Part shown: positions 1 to 6,093 of the stretch, piece by piece | How the letters are laid out: the number at the start of each line of letters is the position of its first letter | Position numbering within the stretch: the first letter of the stretch is position 1 | From: JASFQI01 sp050115555 | GTDB taxonomy: Bacteria > Desulfobacterota > DSM-4660 > Desulfatiglandales > HGW-15 | Assembly (NCBI GenBank): GCA_050115555.1 | Contig: JASFQI010000145.1 | Span: forward strand, 1 to 11,168 | DNA length: 11,168 nt | Direction of reading: 5' to 3' | Program-made: the position numbers and the translations under genes | Notes under the pieces: model-generated | What the model was told of the DNA's origin: nothing | What the model saw: only the letters and a program-made list of their open reading frames with translations | The model's database searches: none

Positions 1-443
1 CCGTAGCGCTTCTCGAGGTCCTTTCGAAGGCGTTTTGCAAGGGCCGGGCTTCGCCCGGACGTGGACACGGCCAGGAGAAGGTCCCCGCGACGGACCACGG
101 CCGGCACGATAAAGGTGCAGTCCTCGGGCTGGTCCACGGCGTTGACCGGGATTCCGCGCCTCCTGGCCGAAGCGCTGATGCGGCGATTGGCCTCTTTGTC
201 GTCCGTCGCCGCAATCACCAGCAGGGCCCCGTCCAGATGAGGCTCCAAAAACTCCCGGCCCACCAGGCGAACACGCCCTTCTCCCTCCAGGGCCTCAAGC
301 GCCGGGCTCAGGGCATGGCTCACCACATCCACGCGCGCTCCGAAATCGAGGAGGCTTTGGACCTTGCGCTCGGCCACGCGCCCGCCGCCCACGACAAGCA
401 CACGTTCGCCCTCGAGGTCCATGAGGATCGGATAATAGGCCAT
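1..443 (-). CDS. Precorrin-2 dehydrogenase / sirohydrochlorin ferrochelatase-type protein (siroheme synthase N-terminal family), partial
   Basis: The first 147 codons of a cytosolic tetrapyrrole enzyme are present; the C-terminus lies beyond base 1. Members oxidise precorrin-2 to sirohydrochlorin with NAD+, and some also insert iron to make siroheme, the cofactor of dissimilatory sulfite reductase. The protein starts MAYYPILMDLEGERVLVVGG, and the glycine-rich turn GGGRVAERK (about residues 19-27) is the NAD-binding Rossmann motif. ATDDKEANR (about 79-87), NAVDQPEDCTFIVP (about 101-114) and the central-domain segment AVSTSGRSPALAKRLR follow, as in CysG N-terminal, Met8 and SirC proteins. The aspartate of NAVDQP and the serine of VSTSG match positions known to be important in CysG. 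The ATG at 443 is chosen because YYP is the usual family start; the AAAGG upstream is rather distant (10 nt). Whether it is only a dehydrogenase or also a ferrochelatase cannot be told, so no symbol is given. Confidence 0.92.
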   Translation of the reverse strand, partial: MAYYPILMDLEGERVLVVGGGRVAERKVQSLLDFGARVDVVSHALSPALEALEGEGRVRLVGREFLEPHLDGALLVIAATDDKEANRRISASARRRGIPVNAVDQPEDCTFIVPAVVRRGDLLLAVSTSGRSPALAKRLRKDLEKRY

Positions 444-465
444 GCTGAAAACACCTTTCGCCTCT

Positions 466-489
466 CGCAAAGACGCGAAAACGCAGAGA
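466..489. repeat. Three tandem 8-bp degenerate repeats (CGCRAARA type)
   Basis: Three consecutive octamers, CGCAAAGA, CGCGAAAA and CGCAGAGA, sit in the gap upstream of the precorrin-2 dehydrogenase gene, within its probable leader or promoter. Similar CGCAAAGACGC strings recur in intergenic DNA of many bacterial genomes (recollection, not checked). No function can be assigned from the sequence. Confidence 0.6.
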
Positions 490-508
490 AAAAATCGATA
501 GAATTCGT

Positions 509-532
509 AAACTCCGAAAGGAGTTTTATTTT
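509..532 (+). terminator. Hairpin with T-rich tail, best oriented on the plus strand
   Basis: AAACTCC (509-515) and GGAGTTT (520-526) form a 7-bp stem around a GAAA tetraloop, followed on the plus strand by TTTTATTTT (524-532). This looks like an intrinsic terminator, but both flanking genes read leftwards. Read on the minus strand, as needed to end the radical SAM transcript, the stem is still there but the T run after it is only the three Ts inside the stem. It may be a weak bidirectional terminator. The stem is clear; the function is uncertain. Confidence 0.5.
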
Positions 533-572
533 AACTTTAGAACACTCTAGATCACTTTAGTTCACTCATAAC
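533..572. repeat. Four degenerate 10-bp tandem repeats (CACTYTAGWT type)
   Basis: The 40 bases directly behind the radical SAM stop codon read as decamers in register: AACTTTAGAA, CACTCTAGAT, CACTTTAGTT, CACTCATAAC. The 10-bp spacing is close to one helical turn. The block is much richer in A and T than its surroundings. No function is evident. Confidence 0.55.
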
Positions 573-1745
573 TCATATGTATCTGTCTACCATATCCCGA
601 ATCAGCCGATCCACGCCTGGGTCCCCTTCCTCTTTTCGTACCTGCTCCACCAGGTTTCGAATCTTCTGGTAGGTGGCCGGGTCCCGCTCCAGGTCGTCCG
701 TGGAACGATAGGCCCCGCCGCGCCGGCCGACACGGTAGATCAGGCGCTCCTGGTCCGGCAGGGACTGGTACTTCCGAATAACCTCCAGCATATTCTCCTT
801 ATCCTCGGGGAATTTGCCCGAGATCTCCTCGAGGAGGTTCATGATGTGGTCGCTGGTCATCACACTGGTGATGCCCTCCAAAGCTTCTATGAAGACCCGG
901 ATCTCCTCTGCGAGCATGTCGTCCGTCTGCATGGTGAAGGTCCCCTCTTCCACCAGTCGATGCAAGGGTACCCTCCTCGGAACGCGAAGGCTGCGCAGCC
1001 GGATGAAGTGAGGATTGATGCGGTTCAGCACGTCCGCGGTGGCCAGGGCGTGCTCCTTCCACATCTCCTGCCCGCCGAGGCCCGGCATCACGTACTCGGA
1101 CAGGTCCAGGCCCGCCTCGATCACCTTTCGGCCCGCTTCCACGTGTTGAGCCCCGGTCACACCCTTTTTGACGAGCTTGAGCAGGGGATCGTACCCGCTC
1201 TCGAGTCCCACGTGAATCCGGTCGAGCCCTGCCTTGCGGATCTCTTTCAGGGCCTCGACGGACTTCCGAATGATGGTGCGCGAACGTGAGTACGTGGTCA
1301 CACGCTGAATCTCGGGAAATTTCTCTCTCAGAAAACGGAGCGCCTCCACGAAATCCCGAGTCTTCATAACCAGGTTGTCCGCGTCCTGAAGGAAACACGC
1401 CCCGGTCCCGTAGTAGAGCCACACCGCCACGCTGCGTTTGGCGTCGGAGACGTCCGGTTCGTTGAACAGCGCGCTGATCACGCGGTCCGTGATTGCACCG
1501 CCCTCCCCCAGCCTGAACGAAAGGGCCTTGATCTCGTCGGCGGCATCCCTTGCCGCCTGAATGTCCTCCTTGATCTCTTCCACGGTGCGAAGAGAAAATT
1601 TTCTACGCTTGTACACCGGGCAGAAGAGACACTGGTTCCAAGGGCAGTTCCGCGTAAAGCGCAGCAGGAGACTCTGGGCCTCGTTGGGCGGCCGTATGGG
1701 CCCCTGCTCGAAGCGGGTCGTGTTTGAGTTTCGAATCTCCGGCAT
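573..1745 (-). CDS. Radical SAM protein (COG1032-like) with CX4CX2C motif
   Basis: This 390-residue soluble protein is a member of the radical S-adenosylmethionine superfamily; its substrate is unknown. The cluster motif CPWNQCLFC uses C34, C39 and C42. The first gap is four residues rather than the canonical three, while the aromatic residue before the last cysteine is normal. The N-terminus (IRNSNTTRFEQGPIRPP) precedes the barrel. FRLGEGGAITDR (77-88), YSRSRTIIRK (152-161), HVGLESGYDPLLKLVKKG (178-195) and YVMPGLGGQEMW (218-229) look like barrel strand-end motifs for SAM binding. The C-terminal 90 residues are helical and charged. The ATG at 1745 is chosen over the in-frame ATG at 1787 and TTG at 1811: it has AAGGA 8 nt upstream, and the best promoter places transcription start near 1793. 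It is probably transcribed alone, with a terminator of the upstream ppdK unit behind its promoter. Confidence 0.9.
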   Translation of the reverse strand: MPEIRNSNTTRFEQGPIRPPNEAQSLLLRFTRNCPWNQCLFCPVYKRRKFSLRTVEEIKEDIQAARDAADEIKALSFRLGEGGAITDRVISALFNEPDVSDAKRSVAVWLYYGTGACFLQDADNLVMKTRDFVEALRFLREKFPEIQRVTTYSRSRTIIRKSVEALKEIRKAGLDRIHVGLESGYDPLLKLVKKGVTGAQHVEAGRKVIEAGLDLSEYVMPGLGGQEMWKEHALATADVLNRINPHFIRLRSLRVPRRVPLHRLVEEGTFTMQTDDMLAEEIRVFIEALEGITSVMTSDHIMNLLEEISGKFPEDKENMLEVIRKYQSLPDQERLIYRVGRRGGAYRSTDDLERDPATYQKIRNLVEQVRKEEGDPGVDRLIRDMVDRYI

Positions 1746-1753
1746 AAGTCCTT

Positions 1754-1758
1754 TCCTT
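1754..1758 (-). promoter_or_regulatory. Ribosome binding site deciding the radical SAM gene start
   Basis: On the minus strand AAGGA lies 8 nt before the ATG at 1745; a second GGA is only 3 nt away. The upstream in-frame ATG at 1787 has only GAGG with about 2 nt spacing and would leave a leader of about 6 nt from the predicted transcription start. This favours 1745. Confidence 0.65.
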
Positions 1759-1799
1759 TGGAAATCTTTGAAGATGTTGTCCTTCATACCCTCTTTGTA

Positions 1800-1827
1800 A
1801 ATATAGTGCAACCGCGGGAGACGTCAA
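1800..1827 (-). promoter_or_regulatory. Sigma-70-type promoter of the radical SAM gene
   Basis: On the minus strand TTGACG (1827-1822) and TATATT (1805-1800) are separated by 16 bp, which is close to the sigma-70 consensus (TTGACA, TATAAT, 17 bp). Transcription would begin near 1793, giving a leader of about 48 nt before the ATG at 1745. This position excludes the TTG at 1811 as a start. It lies about 115 bp beyond the ppdK terminator, so the gene appears to be transcribed independently. Confidence 0.65.
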
Positions 1828-1941
1828 GGCAGCGGGCTTTTCGTCCCTCAGGCCTCGGGTTCCTCTTCGTGCCAATAGATCGCTGCACTGCGGCGCTGGG
1901 TATCAGTGGCTTCCTCCTTGTCTCAGCTTCTTTCAACTCCG

Positions 1942-1986
1942 AAAAAGAACGTTCCCGCAGGGCAGCGGGGCCGTGCGGGAACGTTC
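1942..1986 (-). terminator. Intrinsic terminator of the ppdK operon
   Basis: GAACGTTCCCGCA (1947-1959) and its exact reverse complement (1974-1986) form a perfect 13-bp stem around a 14-nt loop. Read on the minus strand the stem is followed at once by TTTTT (1946-1942). It lies 43 bp past the ppdK stop codon, so it fits a strong rho-independent terminator for leftward transcription and insulates the radical SAM gene. Confidence 0.9.
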
Positions 1987-2029
1987 GCAGCATCGTCACC
2001 GTCCGTCTCGGGCAGGCGCTTCGCCCGTT

Positions 2030-4825
2030 CTACACCCAGACGAACTCCTTCTCCGTGAGCTTGGCCGTGGCCGCGGCCAGCCGGGCAATGGGGACCCGCG
2101 GCGGCGAGCAGGAGACGTAGCTCAGGTCGATGTGGTGGCAGAAGCGAATGGTCTCCGGGTGGCCGGCCTGCTCCCCGCAGATCCCGATCTTCATTCCCTT
2201 ACGCGTCTTGCGGGCCCACTCTACGGTGATCGCCATGAGGCGGCCCACCCCCTTGATGTCCAGGATCTCGAAGGGGTTGTGCTGGAGGATGCCCCGCTCG
2301 TTGTAGAGGGGCAGGAACTTGTTCTCCGCGTCCTCCCGGGAGAAGGAGAAGGTGGCCTGGGTCAGGTCATTGGTGCCGAAGGACATGAACTCGGCCAGCT
2401 CGGCGATCCGGCCGGCGCGCATGCAGGCTCGCACCACCTCGATCATGGTCCCGAACTTGAAGGGCACCTTGATCTTGAAATTCTTCTCCACGTCCTCGTG
2501 AATCTCCTTCACGTACCGGTGCACCCACTTGAGCTCCTGCTGTGTGCAGACCTGGGGCACCATGATCTCCGGAGACACCTTTCCGCCCTCCTGCAGGGTC
2601 TCGGCGGCCGCCTCCAGGACGGCCCGTATCTGCATGGCATAGATCTCGGGATAGGTAATGCCGAGGCGCACGCCGCGGTGCCCGAGCATGGGGTTGGTCT
2701 CGGCGAGCGAGCGTACCTTCTGGAGCATGACCTCCTTGTTCTGCACCAGCTCCTCGGCCAGGTGCTTGCCCTTGAGCTCGGAGAGGCCCACATTGAAGCT
2801 CTCCAGGTTGGCCGCGTACTTGTTGAGAAGCTCCGGGTCCAGGAGCTTGAGCGTGTCCGGCAGCGCGGACATACCTTCCACGGTCTTTCGGAGCTCCCGA
2901 AGGTTTTCGATCTCGCTCACCAGTTCCTCGGCCGAAGGCAGGAACTCGTGGATGGGCGGGTCGAGCAGGCGGACCGTGACCGGGAGCCCGTCCATGATCC
3001 GAAAGATCTCCTTGAAGTCCTCCCGCTGGAAGGGGAGCAGCCGGTCCAGGGCGTTCTTCCTCTCCTCCTCGGAATCGGCCAGGATCATCTCCTGGACGAT
3101 GGGCAGCCGCTCGGGCTGGTTGAACATGCGCTCCGTCCGGCACAGGCCGATGCCCACTGCCCCGTACTTCCGGGCCTTGGCCACGGCTTCGGGCGTGTCC
3201 GCGTTGGCCATGACCTTGAGCTCGGCCACGTCGTCCGCCCACTCGAGCAGCACGAGGAGGTCCTCCACGAACTCGGGCTCAATGGTCGGGACCTGTCCCT
3301 GGAACACGTTGCCCGTGGTCCCGTCGATGGTGATCACATCCCCTTCGTGAAGGGTGACCCCGGAGATGACGGCCTCTTTGGCGTGTTGGTTGATCTGAAT
3401 CGCCTCGCAGCCGGAAACGCACGGTTTGCCCATGCTCCGGGCCACCACGGCCGCATGGGAGGTCTTGCCTCCCCGGCTCGTGAGGATCCCCTGGGAGGCG
3501 AAAAACCCGTGAATGTCGTCCGGCTTGGTCTCCTCCCGGACCAGAATGACCTTCTCACCCAGCTTGGCCTTGTTCTCGGCGCGGTCCGCGTCGAAGACGA
3601 TCTTGCCGGAAGCCGCCCCGGGCGAGGCGGGCAGGCCCTGGGCGAGCACATCCGCCTTGGCGTTGGGGTCCAGGCTCGGGTGGAGGAACTGGGCGAGCAT
3701 CTCCGGCTGAATCCGAAGGATGGCGTCCACCTCGTTGAGCAGCCCCTCGTTCACCATGTCGATGGAGGTCCGAATGAAGGCCGCGGCATTCATCTTCCCG
3801 TTGCGTGTCTGGAGGCAGTAGAGCTTTCCTTTCTCGATGGTGAACTCGAAGTCCTGCACCTCCTGGTAGTAGTCCTCCAGGGTGTGGCGAAGCTCCTCGA
3901 GCTCGGGGTACACCTTGGGCATGTCCCTGCGCAGCTCTCGAATCGGCTTGGGCGTTCGGATCCCCGCCACCACGTCCTCTCCCTGGGCGTTGATCATGTA
4001 CTCGCCGTAGAGTCGGTTCTCCCCGGTGCCCGGGTTCCGGGTGAAGGCCACGCCGGTGGCCGAGTCGTCGCCCATGTTCCCGAAGACCATGGTGCAGATG
4101 TTCACGGCCGTTCCGTTGGCCATGTCCTTGGTGATGTTGAACTCCCGGCGGTAGTCCACGGCGCGCTTGCCCATCCAGGAATCGAACACCGCCTGAATGG
4201 CTTTTTCGAGCTGCATGTAGGGATCCTGAGGAAAAGGGGAGCCGGTCTCCTTTTCGAACACCCCCATGAAGGCGCGGGTGGCCTCCTTGAGACCGTCGGC
4301 GTCCAGATCGATATCCGTCTCGGCTCCCCGATCCTTCTTGATCCGGGTGAAGACCTCGTCAAAGGCCTCGTCCCGAATTCCCATGCATACGGTGCCGAAA
4401 AGCTGGACCAGCCTTCGATACGCGTCGTAGACGAACCGCTCGTTCTTGGTCAGCTTGATCAGACCCTTGGCGGTCTCCTCGTTGAGCCCGAGATTCAGAA
4501 TGGTGTCCATCATGCCGGGCATGGACATGGCCGCACCCGAACGGACAGAGACCAGAAGGGGATCCTTCTCGGAACCGAACCCCTTGTGCGTCTTTTTTTC
4601 CAGGTCGATCATGGCCGACCTGACCTGCTCCATTACTGCGGCTTTCAGGCCTTTTTTCTTGCTGCCGAGGTAATCCAGGCAGGCCTCCGTGCTGATCACG
4701 AAACCCGGAGGCACGGGAAGTCCGATCTGGGTCATCCCGCACAGGTTCGCCCCCTTCCCTCCCAGGAGCTTCTTGTTGGAGGCATCCCCTTCCTCGAACG
4801 AAAACACGACCTTTTTAGCTACCAT
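2030..4825 (-). CDS. ppdK: Pyruvate, phosphate dikinase
   Basis: This 931-residue cytosolic enzyme interconverts pyruvate + ATP + Pi and phosphoenolpyruvate + AMP + PPi, giving an anaerobe a reversible route for gluconeogenesis or PPi-linked glycolysis. The N-terminal ATP-grasp domain contains GGKGANL (22-28), SVRSGAAMSMPGMMDT (93-108) and GVAFTRNPGTGE (258-269). The swivelling domain carries the phosphorylated histidine in GGKTSHAAVVA (H457), with T455 as the possible regulatory threonine. The C-terminal PEP/pyruvate barrel shows CRTERMF (R563, R566), VRLLDPPIHEF (from 618), MIEVVRA (E796), FGTNDLTQ (from 816) and GICGEQAGHP with catalytic C883. It is longer than the usual 870-890 residues because of an extra helical stretch of about 50 residues near 640-705. 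The start at 4825 has GGGGGAA 5 nt upstream and overlaps the preceding small gene by 11 nt; the terminator at 1942-1986 follows. Confidence 0.97.
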   Translation of the reverse strand: MVAKKVVFSFEEGDASNKKLLGGKGANLCGMTQIGLPVPPGFVISTEACLDYLGSKKKGLKAAVMEQVRSAMIDLEKKTHKGFGSEKDPLLVSVRSGAAMSMPGMMDTILNLGLNEETAKGLIKLTKNERFVYDAYRRLVQLFGTVCMGIRDEAFDEVFTRIKKDRGAETDIDLDADGLKEATRAFMGVFEKETGSPFPQDPYMQLEKAIQAVFDSWMGKRAVDYRREFNITKDMANGTAVNICTMVFGNMGDDSATGVAFTRNPGTGENRLYGEYMINAQGEDVVAGIRTPKPIRELRRDMPKVYPELEELRHTLEDYYQEVQDFEFTIEKGKLYCLQTRNGKMNAAAFIRTSIDMVNEGLLNEVDAILRIQPEMLAQFLHPSLDPNAKADVLAQGLPASPGAASGKIVFDADRAENKAKLGEKVILVREETKPDDIHGFFASQGILTSRGGKTSHAAVVARSMGKPCVSGCEAIQINQHAKEAVISGVTLHEGDVITIDGTTGNVFQGQVPTIEPEFVEDLLVLLEWADDVAELKVMANADTPEAVAKARKYGAVGIGLCRTERMFNQPERLPIVQEMILADSEEERKNALDRLLPFQREDFKEIFRIMDGLPVTVRLLDPPIHEFLPSAEELVSEIENLRELRKTVEGMSALPDTLKLLDPELLNKYAANLESFNVGLSELKGKHLAEELVQNKEVMLQKVRSLAETNPMLGHRGVRLGITYPEIYAMQIRAVLEAAAETLQEGGKVSPEIMVPQVCTQQELKWVHRYVKEIHEDVEKNFKIKVPFKFGTMIEVVRACMRAGRIAELAEFMSFGTNDLTQATFSFSREDAENKFLPLYNERGILQHNPFEILDIKGVGRLMAITVEWARKTRKGMKIGICGEQAGHPETIRFCHHIDLSYVSCSPPRVPIARLAAATAKLTEKEFVWV

Positions 4826-5003
4826 CACCGTTCCCCCTGTCCCGTTTCTTGGTGTACTCGAAGAGGTAGGCAAACCCCAGCAAGGCTGCGGCCAGAGCTC
4901 CCACCCGGACAATGGATAGCGTCCCGAAAAAAAACCGGGCCAACACGAATGCCAACACGATGGAAAGCAACAAACGAAGAAGGAACACGCTTCCGTATTT
5001 CAT
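4815..5003 (-). CDS. Small two-helix membrane protein upstream of ppdK
   Basis: This 62-residue protein has no recognised family. Two hydrophobic segments are visible: about residues 6-27 (FLLRLLLSIVLAFVLARFFF) and about 32-50 (RVGALAAALLGFAYLFEY). A short charged tail (TKKRDRGNGDGS) follows and is probably cytoplasmic. It lacks a cleavable signal peptide or cysteines. The ATG at 5003 has AGGAG 5 nt upstream, which is a good reason to accept so short a gene. Its last 11 nt overlap the start of ppdK in another frame, and it begins 39 nt after the hypothetical gene, so the three look translationally coupled in one operon. A role linked to PPDK is suggested only by position; it may simply be a conserved operon passenger. 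Confidence 0.78.
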   Translation of the reverse strand: MKYGSVFLLRLLLSIVLAFVLARFFFGTLSIVRVGALAAALLGFAYLFEYTKKRDRGNGDGS

Positions 5004-5042
5004 GGATACTCCTGTTCGACTCGGAATCCCGGATCGTTACCC

Positions 5043-5405
5043 TCACCCCGTCGGTTTCCGGTGTAGGGGGATGACCTTGGCGGGTCCCTCGTTCCGCTCC
5101 CTCTCCCCTTCTGCGCCCTGCTCCTCTTCTTCCGAAGGTTTCTCGGGCTCCACGCGTTGCACGGATTCGATCCGCAGCGGCTGCCCCCCCATGGTAAACG
5201 GCGTCCCGTTGATGTACGCCTCCCGAAGAATCCAGGTGGCCGTCTGAGGGGGGATGGTGAGCATGAGAAGGGTCACCTGGTACCAGTCCTTTTTCACGTC
5301 CGGTGCGATGTCTTCGATCCGTGCATACACGGAGGGTTCGTCCTGGTAGTAGATCAGGACCACATCCCCTACCCCGTTCATCTCTGGTTCATTCTGGCGG
5401 CTCAT
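5043..5405 (-). CDS. Conserved-looking hypothetical protein, first gene of the ppdK operon
   Basis: This 120-residue soluble protein has no function I recognise. The first 80 residues look like a compact mixed alpha/beta domain: VVLIYYQDEPSVYARIEDI (15-33), then VKKDWYQVTLLMLTIPPQ, then TWILREAYINGTPFTMGGQP. The spacing of hydrophobic strands and the single G-Q-P turn suggest a small beta-barrel-like fold (inference). The last 35 residues are low-complexity and strongly charged (PSEEEEQGAEGERER), ending in a basic tail with VIPLHRKP. It has no signal peptide and no cysteines. The ATG at 5405 has GAGGGA 8 nt upstream and is preferred to an in-frame TTG at 5444. The next gene starts 39 nt downstream. 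I recall similar proteins in sulfate reducers, but cannot verify that here. Confidence 0.82.
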   Translation of the reverse strand: MSRQNEPEMNGVGDVVLIYYQDEPSVYARIEDIAPDVKKDWYQVTLLMLTIPPQTATWILREAYINGTPFTMGGQPLRIESVQRVEPEKPSEEEEQGAEGERERNEGPAKVIPLHRKPTG

Positions 5406-5489
5406 GGCTGGAATCCCTCGCTGGTTTTCATTGGGGTCTCGCAAACATCCGCTCTGCCGCTGCTGGTGACCCCGAAACAGATCGTAAGT

Positions 5490-5520
5490 AAAAGGCGAAT
5501 TTTTTACTCCGTCGCTTTTT
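5490..5520. terminator. Terminator-like hairpin 85 bp upstream of the ppdK operon
   Basis: AAAAGGCGA (5490-5498) pairs with TCGCTTTTT (5512-5520) over 9 bp with one G-T wobble, around a 13-nt loop. The plus strand ends in TTTTT and the minus strand in TTTTACTT, so it resembles a bidirectional intrinsic terminator. No gene ends nearby on either strand. It could therefore be an attenuator in the minus-strand leader, or chance. Confidence 0.35.
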
Positions 5521-6048
5521 CAACTCCGTCAGATTTCTTCGGGTCCTCTGTGGGATACATCTCCAGCTCGATCAAAAACGGGGCCCCGGCCTCACCGCCC
5601 CAGACCCTGCGCTTTTCACGCCATGGTAGAAGGACTGTTTTCCCGGAAAGGGGCCGGTCCATTCGTTGCGTTTCATTTTAGGATACCCGTTGTAACCGGG
5701 TCAATCCCCTTCTGGGAGGGGGAGAGGGTTCGCGCCGCAACGCATTCGAGTGAGCAGAGGCGTTCGAGTCCGCGGCCCATGGGCGTGAGGGCGTCCTTTC
5801 CCTTGATTTTACTTGACTCTGCAACAAACGCTGTGGCAAGTTTTTGTGGTCACGCGCTCGTCCCCAAAGGCGCACATTCGCTCGAGCTGAGCGATTTCGG
5901 ACGGCTCCAATTCCTACTGAAACCGTAATCTTTGGACGAAGCGGAAATCTCGTGTTCGCCGATTTCCTTCACCCCGAGGGATCTCCTTCCAGGGAGTATC
6001 GCCCGTTTTCACCGAGCGGGATAAAAACGGTTTCCGTGGGCCCCACCA

Positions 6049-6060
6049 GCACCCGGGTGC
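6049..6060. promoter_or_regulatory. 12-bp perfect palindrome in the hdrA leader
   Basis: GCACCCGGGTGC is its own reverse complement and lies 33 bp before the hdrA start codon. It could be an operator half-site pair for a dimeric regulator or part of an mRNA hairpin, but no regulator family can be named from it. Confidence 0.35.
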
Positions 6061-6080
6061 GCTGCACGCACCTCGACGCA

Positions 6081-6086
6081 GAGGAG
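6081..6086 (+). promoter_or_regulatory. Ribosome binding site of hdrA
   Basis: GAGGAG lies 7 nt before the ATG at 6094 and fixes this start. The Rossmann motif begins at residue 13, so no N-terminal sequence is missing from the first HdrA unit through a wrong start choice. Confidence 0.85.
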
Positions 6087-6093
6087 AGCTTGA

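Larger units (their letters stand above)
5406..6093. other. Divergent intergenic region between the ppdK operon and hdrA, no convincing gene
   Basis: These 688 bases must hold the promoters of both divergent operons, but no close match to a sigma-70 or sigma-54 promoter is seen. The open frames in it have neither a good ribosome binding site nor family-like composition. What can be seen: a 9-bp hairpin (5490-5520); a direct repeat ACTCCGTC (5506-5513 and 5523-5530); inverted repeats TCGCTC/GAGCGA (5878-5894), GAAATC/GATTTC (5944-5966) and CCGTTTT/AAAACGG (6003-6030); and a perfect palindrome (6049-6060). The nested pairs suggest a structured hdrA leader or operator sites. Confidence 0.5.

Noticed and set aside
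1812..1941. Possible small gene between the ppdK terminator and the radical SAM promoter
   Set aside because: Open frames here overlap the promoter and lack start signals; nothing beyond the promoter is supported.
1973..5074. Very long open frame on the plus strand (1033 codons) opposite ppdK and its upstream genes
   Set aside because: It mirrors the third-position bias of a GC-rich gene on the other strand; the translation is rich in His, Gly, Leu and Arg without family motifs, while the minus strand carries unmistakable PPDK motifs.
5705..5724. TCCCC/GGGGA hairpin in the intergenic region as a repeat element or terminator
   Set aside because: Only about five pairs and no T run; likely a purine/pyrimidine-rich coincidence.
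5813..5842. Promoter for hdrA based on TTGACT, or a sigma-54 site at TGGCAAG
   Set aside because: No acceptable -10 hexamer lies 16-18 bp downstream of TTGACT, and the sigma-54 GC dinucleotide at the required distance is TG instead.
5623..5928. Plus-strand open frame of 101 codons in the divergent intergenic region
   Set aside because: It has no ribosome binding site and composition like random GC-rich DNA; no motif is recognisable.
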